From JAJVHZ01 sp041395385 (GTDB taxonomy: Bacteria; Pseudomonadota; Gammaproteobacteria; JAJPIJ01), in assembly GCA_041395385.1 (NCBI GenBank), contig JAWLAN010000019.1, positions 39,926 to 103,925 on the forward strand: DNA of 64,000 bases. The letters run 5' to 3'. How positions within the stretch are numbered: the first letter of the stretch is position 1; each line of letters opens with the position of its first letter. A model generated the notes under the pieces. The model was not told the DNA's origin, made no database searches, and worked only from the letters and a program-made list of their open reading frames with translations. Made by a program: the position numbers and the translations under genes. Below, in pieces: positions 25,369-34,870 of this stretch.

Positions 25369-26988
25369 ATGGACGACACACTCGGCACGACCGACGCGAT
25401 CTACCGGTTTCTGGACTGCGAGCTCGACCTGTCCACGCGCGAGCTGCGCCGCGGCGGCCGCCCCGAGACGCTGCAGCCCAAGGTCTTCGACCTGATCGCC
25501 TACCTCGTCGCCCACCGCGACCGCGCGCTCGGCAAGGACGAGCTGCAGCAGGCGCTGTGGCCCGGCGTCATCGTCACCGAGGCCTCGCTGACGCAGGCGA
25601 TCCGCAAGGCGCGGCGCGCGCTCGGCGACGACGCCAATGCGCCGCACATCATCCGCACCGTGCACGGCCGCGGTTACCGTTTCGTCGCGGCAATGCGGGA
25701 AGCCACGGCGCCCGGGCCCGGCCCGGGCATCGGCGAGGATGCCGGGGCGACAACGCCAACGGCCGTGTCGGAGCCGGCCGCGACGACCGGCGCGTCGCGG
25801 CGGCCGCGCGTCGCCGTGCTGCCGTTCGTCAATCTCTCCAGCGACGCCGAGCAGGAGTATTTCTCCGACGCGATCACCCAGGACATCATCGACAGTCTTT
25901 CGAAGCACCGCTGGCTCGACGTGCTCACCCGCAATGCGACCTTTGGCTACAAGGGTGGCGACATCAACACCGTCCTGCTGGGGCAGATCCTGGGCGCCGA
26001 TTACCTCGTCTCGGGCAGCGTGCGGCGCGTCGGCAGCCGTATACGCGTGACCGCGGAGCTCGCCGCCGGCGCCAGCAGTCGCCAACTCTGGGCGGATCGG
26101 TACGATCGCGAGCTCGAGGACGTCTTCGCCGTGCAGGACGAGATCACGCAGATGATCACGGCGAGACTCGAGCCCGCAATCGGCGATGCCGAGCGGCAGC
26201 GCGCCGTGCGCAGGGTCAGCCGCGACCTCGACGCGTGGGACTGCTATCACCGCGGTGTCTGGCATTTCTTCCGCTTCACCGCGCAGGACAATGCCGAGGC
26301 CCAGCGCCTGCTGCAACGCAGCCGCGAACTCGATCCCGGTTTCGGCGAGGCCCATGCGTGGTGGGCGTATGCCACGGTGCTTGGCATGGTGTACTGGGAT
26401 ACGATGCCGACGCCGGCGCTGCTCGACGAGGCGCTCGCGGCGACCCGCACGGCGCTGTCAATCGACGATCAGAACGCGATCTTTTACGCGCTCGAGGCAC
26501 GCGTGCAGATTGCGCGCGGCGAATATGAAAGCGCCTGGGGCGAGAATTCGCTGGCGATCCGCCTGAACCCGACGCTCGCGGCGGCCTACTGCGGTCTCGG
26601 CGACACGCTCGCCTACATGGGCCGCTGCGAGGAGGCGATCCAGAACTTCACGCTCGCGATCAACCTGAGCCCCAATGACCCGCAGCGCTGGGCGTTCCTG
26701 AGCTACGGCGCGCTGGCGCTGATATTCAAGGGCGACTACGCCGCTGCCGTGCAATGGGCCGACCGCGCCAGCGTGATCCCGAACTGTCAGTACTGGACCC
26801 GCGCGCACAAGGCCGTGGCGCTCGCCCATCTCGGCGAACTCGACGCGGCAGGCGACGTCGTGCAGCAGCTGCTTGCCGAGAAGCCCAATTTCAGCCGCAC
26901 GTTCGCGCGGCAGAAGCTCTTCTATTTGAAGGATCCCCGACAACTTGCGCTCTACCTCGCCGGTCTCGAAAAGGCCGGCGTCCCCTAA
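25369..26988 (+). CDS. CadC-type winged-helix regulator with TolB/FlgO-like and TPR regions
   Basis: The product has 539 residues. Residues about 10-105 are an OmpR/CadC-type winged helix (LQPKVFDLIAYLVAHRDRAL, then RKARRALGDDANAPHIIRTVHGRGYRFVA). A Pro/Ala linker follows, then at 145-270 the block VAVLPFVNLSSDAEQEYFSD found in many adenylate-cyclase-like and CadC-like regulators. From about 300 on are TPR repeats (RLNPTLAAAYCGLGDTLAYM, INLSPNDPQRWAFLSYGA). There is no membrane segment, unlike CadC. It is divergent from mddA with a 173-base gap, so it may regulate it. Confidence 0.82.
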   Translation: MDDTLGTTDAIYRFLDCELDLSTRELRRGGRPETLQPKVFDLIAYLVAHRDRALGKDELQQALWPGVIVTEASLTQAIRKARRALGDDANAPHIIRTVHGRGYRFVAAMREATAPGPGPGIGEDAGATTPTAVSEPAATTGASRRPRVAVLPFVNLSSDAEQEYFSDAITQDIIDSLSKHRWLDVLTRNATFGYKGGDINTVLLGQILGADYLVSGSVRRVGSRIRVTAELAAGASSRQLWADRYDRELEDVFAVQDEITQMITARLEPAIGDAERQRAVRRVSRDLDAWDCYHRGVWHFFRFTAQDNAEAQRLLQRSRELDPGFGEAHAWWAYATVLGMVYWDTMPTPALLDEALAATRTALSIDDQNAIFYALEARVQIARGEYESAWGENSLAIRLNPTLAAAYCGLGDTLAYMGRCEEAIQNFTLAINLSPNDPQRWAFLSYGALALIFKGDYAAAVQWADRASVIPNCQYWTRAHKAVALAHLGELDAAGDVVQQLLAEKPNFSRTFARQKLFYLKDPRQLALYLAGLEKAGVP

Positions 26989-27098
26989 TAGGGGCGTGCG
27001 GGGCGCGCACCGGCGGCCGTGGCCTGTCGCCGAACGCACGTCCGGCAGCGGTGATCCCCCACGCGACAACCGCGGCAGGGTCGGTCTAGACTCTGCGG

Positions 27099-27608
27099 AT
27101 GCAGAAGAGCTTGCGTGCGGCGTCGGTGTTCCTGTTGCTCGCCTGCGGCGGCGTTACGGCGGCCGGGCGCGTGCCGGCCGTCCCGCTGGGGCAGGACTTC
27201 GTGCTCGAGGTCGGGCAGACGGTGCTGGTCGAGGGCGCGGGGTTCGGCATCACCTTCGTGGCGGTCACCGAGGATTCCCGCTGCCCGGTGGATGTGACGT
27301 GCGTGTGGGCGGGCAACGCCACGGTCGAACTGAAGGTGAGCATGAGCGATGCCGTCGACACGACGGTGACGCTCAACACCGACCTGGAGCCCAGGGCCAC
27401 GACGATCGGGCGGCATGAATTGCGCCTGGTCGCGCTGGCGCCGGTGCCTCGCAGCGACGTGCGGATCGCGCCCGGCGACTATACGGCGACACTGCGCGTC
27501 GAGAAGGTCGGGATCGAACCCGTCGCCGGTCGGGACGCAGCGGCCGGCCCCCGCGCATTCGCCGCGGCGGATGCGGCCGACTTCACTTCCGTGAAGGCGC
27601 GCCTCTGA
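27099..27608 (+). CDS. Secreted protein of unknown function
   Basis: This 169-residue protein has a signal peptide (LRAASVFLLLACGGVTAAG) that may include a lipobox-like Cys. The middle has FVAVTEDSRCPVDVTCVW, a two-Cys motif with a following AGNATVEL strand, seen in a family of small exported proteins of unknown function. The C-terminus is a beta-rich segment and a low-complexity Ala tail. It is convergent with the M36 protease gene. Confidence 0.65.
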   Translation: MQKSLRAASVFLLLACGGVTAAGRVPAVPLGQDFVLEVGQTVLVEGAGFGITFVAVTEDSRCPVDVTCVWAGNATVELKVSMSDAVDTTVTLNTDLEPRATTIGRHELRLVALAPVPRSDVRIAPGDYTATLRVEKVGIEPVAGRDAAAGPRAFAAADAADFTSVKARL

Positions 27609-27648
27609 CTGCCGGGTGTGAGTCGGACCTGCCGCGCGCGCCGGACTC

Positions 27649-30600
27649 CTATTGGCGCAGTACCTTCACGTCGTCGATGCCGGCCTCCACGAGGCTGCCG
27701 CTGCTGGCGTCGGCGGCCTCGATCAGCAGGCGCACGGTCTGGCCGGCATAGGCATTCAGGCTCACGGACGCCGCCGCCCATGCGCCGTCCTGGTTGACCG
27801 CCGCGCCCAGCTTCTCGAAGACCGTCGCCGTGGTCGTGCCGACCACCTTCACGCGCAGGAAGTCCGCGTTCGAGCTGTTGCTGCCGTGGGCGAGGTAATA
27901 GCGGAAGGTAAGGCTCAGGTTCCCGCCCGCGGGCAGGGTGATCGCGGGCGATCGGATCGAGGTCACGCCATTGTCGATGTCGTTCGCGCCCGCGGATGCG
28001 CCGGCCAGCCGCCCGGTGACGAGGTCGTTGACGCCGCTCGTCGTGGTGCCGAGCTGCTTCACGCCGAGCGAGCTCGTCGCCTCCGGATCGCCGCGCTCCC
28101 AGCGGCCGGTCGTGGCCGTATCGGTGCCGGCCGGGTTTGCGGTCCAGCCCCTGTCGGTCTCGAAGTCGTCGGCGAACACCACCGGCTGGCCGGCCGCGCC
28201 GGTGGCGAACACGAGGTCGTCGTGGTCGTCGTAGGAGCCCGGCCCGCACGGGGCGGCGTCGCGCTGGTAGCGGAACCGAGCGCGCACCGCCTGCAGCGTG
28301 CCGGCGGGCAGCGTGTAGGTCGCCGATAGCGTCTGGGCGCCGGGCACGGCCGGCGTCAGCGTGGCGAGGAAGGTCCAGCTCGGGTTCTGCGCATTGGCGG
28401 TGTAATAGAGATCCAGCCGGTCCGCCGACGGTGTCGTCCATGCCCAGACGCCGGCATCGATGCGCACGCTCTTGCCGGGCGCGAGCGGCGTGCCGTCCGT
28501 GGTCGACACGCGCAGGCTGTCGAGCGACTCGTCGACGTGGAAGGTCCCGGAGGTGCCGTCGGTGCAGGAGTTGGCGATCGTGTTGGGCGCGTTCGGCTCC
28601 GGGCCCTTGCCGTCGCGGCCGGTGAGCAGCGTGCCGGAGTCGCAGGAGTTCTCCACCGTTCCGCACATGGGCGCCTTGAGAGCGGCATCGTATGCGGCCT
28701 GGCCGCCGGCATTGCTCACCGTCACCGTGACGCCCGCGCTGGTGCCGGCGTTGCCCGCGGCGTCGTAGGCCCTGGCGGAGATGGAGTGCGTGGCGCTGCT
28801 GACCGTCGTGGTGTCCCACGCGAACTCGTAGGGCGCGGTGGAATCCGTGTGCACGAGCGCGCCGTCGACGTAGAACTCGACCTGCGTGACGCCGACGTTG
28901 TCGCTCGCGGTGGCGCGCACCGTGGTCGTGCCGCTCACCGTGGCGCCGTTGGCCGGAGCGCTGATCGACACACCCGGCGCGGTGGTGTCGCCGCCCTGGC
29001 AGGCGGCCGGCACCGCGAAGCCGTTGGAGGGCGTGGTGCTGGCCGGGCCGCCGCTCACCGCGTCGGCGCCCAGTCCGAAGGCGGCGAACGCCTGCCAGAT
29101 CCGGCAGACGTCCTCGCCGCCGTGGAGATCGGTGGCCGCCTGGATGATGCCGTCGCGCACCTGCGTGAAGGTCGGGTTGCAGGCGGTGTTCTTCAGGCCC
29201 TCGTTGACGTAGAGCATCGCGCGCTGGTTGCCCGCGCTGCCCATTGCGTTGTAGAGGTTCGCATCGTAGCCCCAGTGATCCACCAGCGCCCAGTACACCT
29301 CCCACGCCGCCTGCGCCCACACCGAGCCCACGCCGTGCGGGACCGCCATGCCGTTGATGCTGGCGTACGTCCACGTATTGATACCGGGATCGGTGCTGTA
29401 GCGCTGGGTGCGGATGCCGCCGCCGCCCGGCGGCTGGTTGAAGGCATAGGTCCCGATGCCGCGGCCGTCGGTGCCGCGATCGCCCGGCTTTGCCGTATAC
29501 ACCAGCGCCCACCAGTCGCTCAGTCCCTCGCCGGGCTGCTGCCGGTTGGTCAGACAGGTCGTGTTCGACGGGCCGCCCACGAGCCGGTTGGAGATGCCGT
29601 GTCCGTACTCGTGAATGATGATGCCGTTGTCGAAGTCGCCGTCACGGTCGGGCGTGGGCGCCGACCACAGGTACATCTGCATGCGCGGCCGCGAGCCGTC
29701 GGGCGGCGTGGAGAAGTTGGCGTTGTTGGTGCCGGATCCGTCCTGCGCCTCGGCGCGCACGTCGTCGTTGCCCAGCCCGCCGTGTCCATAGTTGTTCACC
29801 TGGAAGTTGCCGGCCGCCTCGTCGAAGCCGTACTGATACTGGATGTCGTGGATGAGGTTGTTCCAGTAGAAGAGGTTGGCCACGGCCGCGGGCCGGTAGC
29901 TGGCCGGCTCCTGGTTGAGATCGACGGGGAAATCGAAGCTGCGGCTGCCGCCGCCATCGGGACTGGAGCCGGCGTCGGGCGAGTTGTTGGCGTCGACGTC
30001 GGTATAGGCATGCACGTTGTTGCCCTGCGTGGTGTTGAACTCGGCGCCGGCCACGCCGTTGGTGTCGTGCCAGCCATGCGGCGAGGCAGTGGAGTTGGCC
30101 GGGTTGGTCACCAGCACGCGGCCGTCGGCGGGCGCCGGAGGCGTGGCGTGGCTCGGGCTCTCCGCCGGGCGCGCGTACACGCGGTACTGATCGGCGGCGG
30201 TCTGATCGAAGCGCGTCCACACCGTGCCGTCGGTGGCATCGACGGTGAAGTCGTAGACGTGCTGCTCATCGAGCGTGTGGATCTCGAAGTTCCACACCAG
30301 GTGCACTGCGCCGCGCCGTATCGGCAGCCACATCAGGCGCCCGTTGATCGGGGCGAGCGAGATGTCGGCGGGATCCACCGCCGCGCCGCCCGGCGCTCCG
30401 AGCGCGGAATCGAGCGCCGCCGGCGGCGAGGCCAGCGGGATGCCGAGGTGCGCGGCGGCCCTGCTCACGGCGGTGGAGAGATCGACGGGCGGCTGCACCC
30501 CGGGATCGAAGAAGGCGTCGGTCGCGCTCACCGCCGCGGCGAGATTGGGCATGAAGGCGTTGTTCACGCTCAGGATGCGGCCCTCGCGATTGACGTTGAC

Positions 30601-31137
30601 CTGCAGCTGCGCGCCGTAGACCGGCAGTCCCTGGTGCAGCTGGCGCAGGTAGACGTGCGTGGCGCCGGTCACCTTCGAATGGACCTGGTCGGTGACCTCG
30701 TAGCTGGCGAAGTCCTCGGGGCTGAGGGCGAGGGAGGTGGCGTTCTCCTTGAGATACTCCAGCGCGATCGTCCTGGCGTCCTGGCCGGGCTGCTCGTCGG
30801 TGAGATAGCCGCCGTAGCGCGACAACGACCGCACCGCGCCGGTGAGATCGTCGTAGGTGACGGCCAGATCGGGGATCGCGCGCGCCATGTCCGCGACGGC
30901 GGACTCCTGCACGGGCTGCGGCATCTGCCGGAAACCGCGGTTGTAGGCGACGCGCGCGTCGTAGTGACGATCTTCGGTGTCGACCTGCGCGACGGCGGAG
31001 CCGCCGTCACTCGCCGACAGCACCATGCCCTGCGCGATGCCGAGCGCCAGCGCGAGAGCGAACACGCGCCGGCGGCTGCCGGGCACAGGGGGCCGTATCC
31101 TCGGCCTGCGTCGGGGGAAGGGCGTTGCAGCGGACAT
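27649..31137 (-). CDS. Secreted M36 (fungalysin) zinc metalloprotease
   Basis: This is a multidomain exoprotease of about 1,162 residues. A signal-like hydrophobic stretch (VFALALALGIAQGMVLS) is followed by an FTP-type propeptide (YEVTDQVHSKVTGATHVYL), then the M36 catalytic domain. The zinc site HEYGHG lies near residue 508, with the third ligand Glu in GEGLSDWWAL. C-terminal of it are an Ig-like domain (PGVSISAPANGATVSGTTTV), a further beta domain, and a terminal MAM/carbohydrate-like region with DDFETDRGW. The start is taken at ATG 31137 with AAGG eight bases upstream; upstream in-frame starts would add up to 27 residues. Confidence 0.88.
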   Translation of the reverse strand: MSAATPFPRRRPRIRPPVPGSRRRVFALALALGIAQGMVLSASDGGSAVAQVDTEDRHYDARVAYNRGFRQMPQPVQESAVADMARAIPDLAVTYDDLTGAVRSLSRYGGYLTDEQPGQDARTIALEYLKENATSLALSPEDFASYEVTDQVHSKVTGATHVYLRQLHQGLPVYGAQLQVNVNREGRILSVNNAFMPNLAAAVSATDAFFDPGVQPPVDLSTAVSRAAAHLGIPLASPPAALDSALGAPGGAAVDPADISLAPINGRLMWLPIRRGAVHLVWNFEIHTLDEQHVYDFTVDATDGTVWTRFDQTAADQYRVYARPAESPSHATPPAPADGRVLVTNPANSTASPHGWHDTNGVAGAEFNTTQGNNVHAYTDVDANNSPDAGSSPDGGGSRSFDFPVDLNQEPASYRPAAVANLFYWNNLIHDIQYQYGFDEAAGNFQVNNYGHGGLGNDDVRAEAQDGSGTNNANFSTPPDGSRPRMQMYLWSAPTPDRDGDFDNGIIIHEYGHGISNRLVGGPSNTTCLTNRQQPGEGLSDWWALVYTAKPGDRGTDGRGIGTYAFNQPPGGGGIRTQRYSTDPGINTWTYASINGMAVPHGVGSVWAQAAWEVYWALVDHWGYDANLYNAMGSAGNQRAMLYVNEGLKNTACNPTFTQVRDGIIQAATDLHGGEDVCRIWQAFAAFGLGADAVSGGPASTTPSNGFAVPAACQGGDTTAPGVSISAPANGATVSGTTTVRATASDNVGVTQVEFYVDGALVHTDSTAPYEFAWDTTTVSSATHSISARAYDAAGNAGTSAGVTVTVSNAGGQAAYDAALKAPMCGTVENSCDSGTLLTGRDGKGPEPNAPNTIANSCTDGTSGTFHVDESLDSLRVSTTDGTPLAPGKSVRIDAGVWAWTTPSADRLDLYYTANAQNPSWTFLATLTPAVPGAQTLSATYTLPAGTLQAVRARFRYQRDAAPCGPGSYDDHDDLVFATGAAGQPVVFADDFETDRGWTANPAGTDTATTGRWERGDPEATSSLGVKQLGTTTSGVNDLVTGRLAGASAGANDIDNGVTSIRSPAITLPAGGNLSLTFRYYLAHGSNSSNADFLRVKVVGTTTATVFEKLGAAVNQDGAWAAASVSLNAYAGQTVRLLIEAADASSGSLVEAGIDDVKVLRQ

Positions 31138-31632
31138 CGCGCGGCCTTCTTGCATCGGGTCCCTCATCCCTGTGCTCGCGCGCTCCACGACATGCCGTGG
31201 CTCGACGGGCGCGGGCATGCGGTGTCTCCGGGGTCACCGTCGAGGAGGCTCGCCGGCGATCGCGCGCACCGTGTAAGTGCTTCCGCCATCCTGGCCTGAT
31301 CTGAACCTAGGCAGCCGCCGGGTCGAAGTCAAGGCGCCCGGGATCTCTCGCCCTCGCGCCTGGGGCCGGCGCAACTCGCCGCCACCGGCCGCCGCATCGA
31401 GAGCACTCCCTGCCTGCGAAGCATAGAGATCAGCCATTCGCGATTCTGCGACCTCGCCGCCAGTTTGCGCGCCGCGTCGCTGCCGCGCCCGTTCCATCGA
31501 AGGAACGCGCATGCAGGGAGAACTCGCTTGCTGCGTGCCGCTCCAACCGCGTCGCTCGTGGACTTCACCGGGGGGATCTGAAACGATTGCGTGCAGACGA
31601 GGCACACCGGGAGAGAAGGCGAGGCGCCGCAG
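31138..31632. other. Divergent intergenic region
   Basis: Between the protease and the glutathione transferase gene I see no credible coding frame and no clear promoter. The leader of the protease (31138-31240) contains alternative in-frame starts. Confidence 0.4.
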
Positions 31633-32373
31633 ATGCTGACGCTGTATCAGTTCACGTTCTCGCACTTCTGCGAGAAGGCGCGCTGGGCGCTGGACTACAA
31701 GGGCCTGCCCTACACGCCCCGCAACCTTCTGCCCGGCCCGCACCGGCGCGTGGTGCTGCGGCTGGCGCGGAAGTCCACGGTCCCGCTGCTCATCGACGAT
31801 GGCGAGATCATCCAGGGCTCCACCGAGATCATCGATCATCTCGACAGCAAGTATCCGGAGCATCCGCTGACGCCGGCCGACCGACCGCAGGCGAAGGAGT
31901 CGCGCGAGTGGGAGGCCTATCTCGACGAGGAGATCGGCGTGCCGCTGCGGCTGTGGGGCTACTACCACCTGCTGCCTGACCGCCGGCTAGCGCTGAGGCG
32001 CATGCTCCGCGGCGCGCCGTGGCATGCGCGGATCTACTATCCGCTGATCTTTCCGAAGGTGCGGGAGCGCATGTCCCGCTATCTGCACATCGATGCGAGA
32101 TCCGCGCGGCAGGCGGAACAGCGCGTGGTGACGGCGCTCGCGCGCCTCGACGACGCCATCGCGAGCCGTCCGTACCTCGTCGGCGGGCAGTTCACGCGCG
32201 CGGACATGACGGCCTGCTCCCTGCTCGCGCTGCTGCGTGTGCCCCACAGCGCGGACGCCGCGAAGGACCTTCCCGAGGCGATAGTGCGGTTCGCGAGTGC
32301 GCACGGGTCGCGGCCCTGTGCGCAGTGGGTTCGAAGGACATACGCGGAGCACCGCGCAGCCTGCTATACATAA
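31633..32373 (+). CDS. Glutathione S-transferase family protein
   Basis: This 246-residue protein has an N-terminal thioredoxin-like domain with the active-site turn SHFCEKARWALDYKGLPY, the cis-Pro block TVPLLIDDGEIIQGSTEIIDHL, and an all-helical C-terminal domain with PYLVGGQFTRADMTACSLLA. These mark a cytosolic GST of the omega/SspA-like kind with Ser or Cys chemistry. The ATG at 31633 is preferred, as the domain starts there; an in-frame ATG at 31591 adds 14 residues. Confidence 0.88.
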   Translation: MLTLYQFTFSHFCEKARWALDYKGLPYTPRNLLPGPHRRVVLRLARKSTVPLLIDDGEIIQGSTEIIDHLDSKYPEHPLTPADRPQAKESREWEAYLDEEIGVPLRLWGYYHLLPDRRLALRRMLRGAPWHARIYYPLIFPKVRERMSRYLHIDARSARQAEQRVVTALARLDDAIASRPYLVGGQFTRADMTACSLLALLRVPHSADAAKDLPEAIVRFASAHGSRPCAQWVRRTYAEHRAACYT

Positions 32374-32480
32374 AGTGCGTACCGCCCGGTGCGCCGAGGC
32401 AGTTCGCTGGCGCTGGCGGGGACAGCGCCCGGGCGAGGCGCGCGAGAGGTGGCGGCGGCGTCAAAACGGAGGGCGATCCG

Positions 32481-32786
32481 GTGATACTTTCGTCTGTCGA
32501 GCTGGCCAGGATCCGCGAAGTCGTCAATGACATGCTCGAGCGGCTCGGATTGCAGACCTATCTCTTCGAGGTCGAACCGCGAGACGGACCGTGGGAAGTG
32601 CGTGTCGAGTGCGCGACCCCGGAGGGGGCATGGCAGACCGTCACGATCGCCCTCGACGCGGCGCAACTCAGGGCCAGCCTGCATGACGAGGCGACTCGCG
32701 AGCAGGTTCTTGCCCGGCTGGCCTCGCGCCTCGGGGGATGCGGGCGCGGCGGCGCCGGCCAGGCGAAAGGTCCCGGATCCGCCTGA
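32481..32786 (+). CDS. Conserved small hypothetical protein
   Basis: This 101-residue product starts at GTG 32481, with GGAGG eight bases upstream. It opens VILSSVELARIREVVNDMLE and continues with LQTYLFEVEPRDGPWEVRVE, an alpha-beta arrangement, and a helix LHDEATREQVLARLASRLG before a Gly-rich end. No family recognised. The stop overlaps the CheR-like gene's start by one base, so the two are probably functionally linked. Confidence 0.6.
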   Translation: MILSSVELARIREVVNDMLERLGLQTYLFEVEPRDGPWEVRVECATPEGAWQTVTIALDAAQLRASLHDEATREQVLARLASRLGGCGRGGAGQAKGPGSA

Positions 32787-33601
32787 TGGACGATGCCGCG
32801 TGCACGGCCTTTCTGCAGTGGGCCCTGCCGCGGCTGCGCATGCGCTGGCCCGGCTACCGCAAGGTCCGCAAACAGGTATGCAAGCGAATCGGCGGCCGGT
32901 TGCGTGATCTCGGCCTTCCCGACGCGGATGCATATCGGCAATACCTCGCGCAACATCCCTCGGAATGGTCGAAGCTCGACGGTTTCTGCCCCATCACGAT
33001 CTCGAGGTTTTACCGCGACGTGGATGTGTTCGGGCATATCGACCGTGCCGTTCTGCCGGAGCTCGCGAGAAGCGCCATGCAGCGTCGGCCGCCGCTGGTC
33101 CGGGCATGGAGCATCGGCTGCAGCGGCGGCGAGGAGCCGTACACGCTTTCGTTGATCTGGGATCTCTCCACCGCCGCCCGTTCGCCTGGCGCGGATTTCC
33201 TCATCCATGCGACGGATGTCAACGAGACGGCGTTGGACCGCGCGCGCAAGGCCTGTTATCCGGGGACCTGTCTGAGTACCTTGCCGCCCCCGTGGCTCGA
33301 GCTTGCCTTCGAGCGGATCGACGGGCGTTATTGCCTGAGGACCCGGCATCGCAGTCGCGTCACATTCGCGCTCCAGGATATACGTCAGGGTACCCCGGAG
33401 GGCCACTTCGACCTCATCCTTTGCCGGAACCTGGTCCTCACCTATTTCGATGAGGATCTGCAGCGGGAGCTGCTGCCGCGCATCCTGGCACGGTTGTCGC
33501 CGGGCGGTGCGTTCGTCATCGGCAGGAAGGAGCGGATCCCGTCAGGGCTTCCACTCATTGCCGAGCAGCCTCGGCTGGGCATATACCGGGCGCCTTCGTG
33601 A
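32786..33601 (+). CDS. CheR-type protein methyltransferase
   Basis: This 271-residue SAM-dependent methyltransferase has an N-terminal helical CheR_N-like part (YRKVRKQVCKRIGGRLRDLG) and a Rossmann domain with WSIGCSGGEEPYTL, the CheR motif I, then IHATDVNETALDRARKACYP and FDLILCRNLVLTYFDEDLQ. CheR enzymes methylate chemoreceptor glutamates, but no chemotaxis genes are near; stand-alone CheR-like proteins also modify other targets. Confidence 0.82.
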   Translation: MDDAACTAFLQWALPRLRMRWPGYRKVRKQVCKRIGGRLRDLGLPDADAYRQYLAQHPSEWSKLDGFCPITISRFYRDVDVFGHIDRAVLPELARSAMQRRPPLVRAWSIGCSGGEEPYTLSLIWDLSTAARSPGADFLIHATDVNETALDRARKACYPGTCLSTLPPPWLELAFERIDGRYCLRTRHRSRVTFALQDIRQGTPEGHFDLILCRNLVLTYFDEDLQRELLPRILARLSPGGAFVIGRKERIPSGLPLIAEQPRLGIYRAPS

Positions 33602-33642
33602 GGGCACGTTCGCCGGGCGTCATCCGAGGATAGCGAGACAGG

Positions 33643-34395
33643 ATGCAGAGACCGCAACTGCTGATCACGGGCATCAACGGACTGATCGGCACCGTTGTTA
33701 GAGGTCCTCTCGGTGAGGCCTATGACGTTTACGGTGTCGATATCAACGGACCGTTCCCGGCACGGGTTTGGGAGGCCGACATTTCCGAGTACGGTCGGCT
33801 ATCCGAAGCATTTGAAAGGATCGGTGCGGTCCGGTATGTCGTACACCTCGCCGCCGAGACCGACATCGACGCGCCGTGGGATGCAATTCTCCGGAAGAAC
33901 ATCATCGGGACGCGCAACGTCTACGAGGCGGCGAGGGCATTCAACGTCCAGCGGGTGGTGTTCGCCAGCTCGAACCACGTTACCGGCGCGTACGAAGGCC
34001 TGGAGCCGGCCATCGACCTGCATCTGCAGCGTGAACCGGAGCGTCTCACCGTCCACGACCCGATCAGACCCGACAGCGAGTATGGCGTCAGCAAGGCCTT
34101 CGGCGAGGCGGTCGCACGATATTACTGCGCGCGGTTTGGCGTGGAGTCCGTCTGCCTGCGCATCGGCAGCGTCAGGCGCGACGATGACCCCACCACCCAT
34201 CCACGCTTCATGAAGACCTGGCTGAGCCAACGCGACCTCGTCCAGCTCGTACAGAAGAGCCTTGCCGCGAACGTCACCTTCGGCATCTATTACGGCATCT
34301 CCGACAACCGGAGCGCGTTCTGGGACATCTCGAACGCACGCGCGGAGCTCGACTATCATCCCCTGGACGACGCATCGCGAGTCCGGCGCGGGTGA
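33643..34395 (+). CDS. NAD(P)-dependent epimerase/dehydratase family protein
   Basis: This 250-residue extended short-chain dehydrogenase has the dinucleotide motif TGINGLIG near residue 9, VHLAAETDIDAPWD, ASSNHVTGAYEG and the catalytic YGVSK near residue 150. The overall pattern resembles uronate dehydrogenases and related sugar enzymes rather than GalE. The C-terminal region is short. Substrate is not assignable from context. Confidence 0.82.
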   Translation: MQRPQLLITGINGLIGTVVRGPLGEAYDVYGVDINGPFPARVWEADISEYGRLSEAFERIGAVRYVVHLAAETDIDAPWDAILRKNIIGTRNVYEAARAFNVQRVVFASSNHVTGAYEGLEPAIDLHLQREPERLTVHDPIRPDSEYGVSKAFGEAVARYYCARFGVESVCLRIGSVRRDDDPTTHPRFMKTWLSQRDLVQLVQKSLAANVTFGIYYGISDNRSAFWDISNARAELDYHPLDDASRVRRG

Positions 34396-34522
34396 GCATT
34401 CGCCCCCGGCGGACGGCATCGAGACAGCGGATGTTCCGCCATCGCTCCATGTCCTATAGTGAGATCGTCCGGCAGGGCTCGATCAGTACTGACGCAAGGA
34501 CACCCTGCCGAAGGAGGTCTTC

Positions 34523-34870
34523 ATGCACATCGAAGCATTCTCGTTCGGTTCGATTCGCATAGACGGCGTCACCTACCCGCACGACGTGGTGATCGACCGG
34601 GAGCACGTACGCAAGCGCAAGAAGAGGCCGTCGAAGAGGTTCCGCGAGGCCTTCGGCCATACGCCGCTGTCCATCGAGGAGGACATCCCGTGGAAATGCG
34701 AGCGCCTGGTGATCGGCACCGGTACCGGCGCCCTGCCCGTCATGGACGAGGTCAGGCGCGAGGCACAACGTCGCGGCGTCGAGCTGGTGGTCCTGCCGAC
34801 ATCGGAGGCGATCCTGGAGATCGAGACGCACCCTGACCGGGCGAACGCGATTCTGCACGTGACGTGCTAG
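34523..34870 (+). CDS. Mth938/DUF498-domain protein
   Basis: This 115-residue protein reads IEAFSFGSIRIDGVTYPHDV and LVIGTGTGALPVMDEVRREA and then VELVVLPTSEAI, the pattern of the Mth938-like (AAMDC) fold. The function of this family is uncertain. AAGGAGG precedes the ATG. The stop overlaps the start of the SagB-type gene. Confidence 0.82.
   Translation: MHIEAFSFGSIRIDGVTYPHDVVIDREHVRKRKKRPSKRFREAFGHTPLSIEEDIPWKCERLVIGTGTGALPVMDEVRREAQRRGVELVVLPTSEAILEIETHPDRANAILHVTC

Noticed and set aside
28537..31299. Plus-strand open frame of 920 codons
   Set aside because: Antisense of the M36 protease gene, with repetitive Gly/Arg/Val composition and no start signal.
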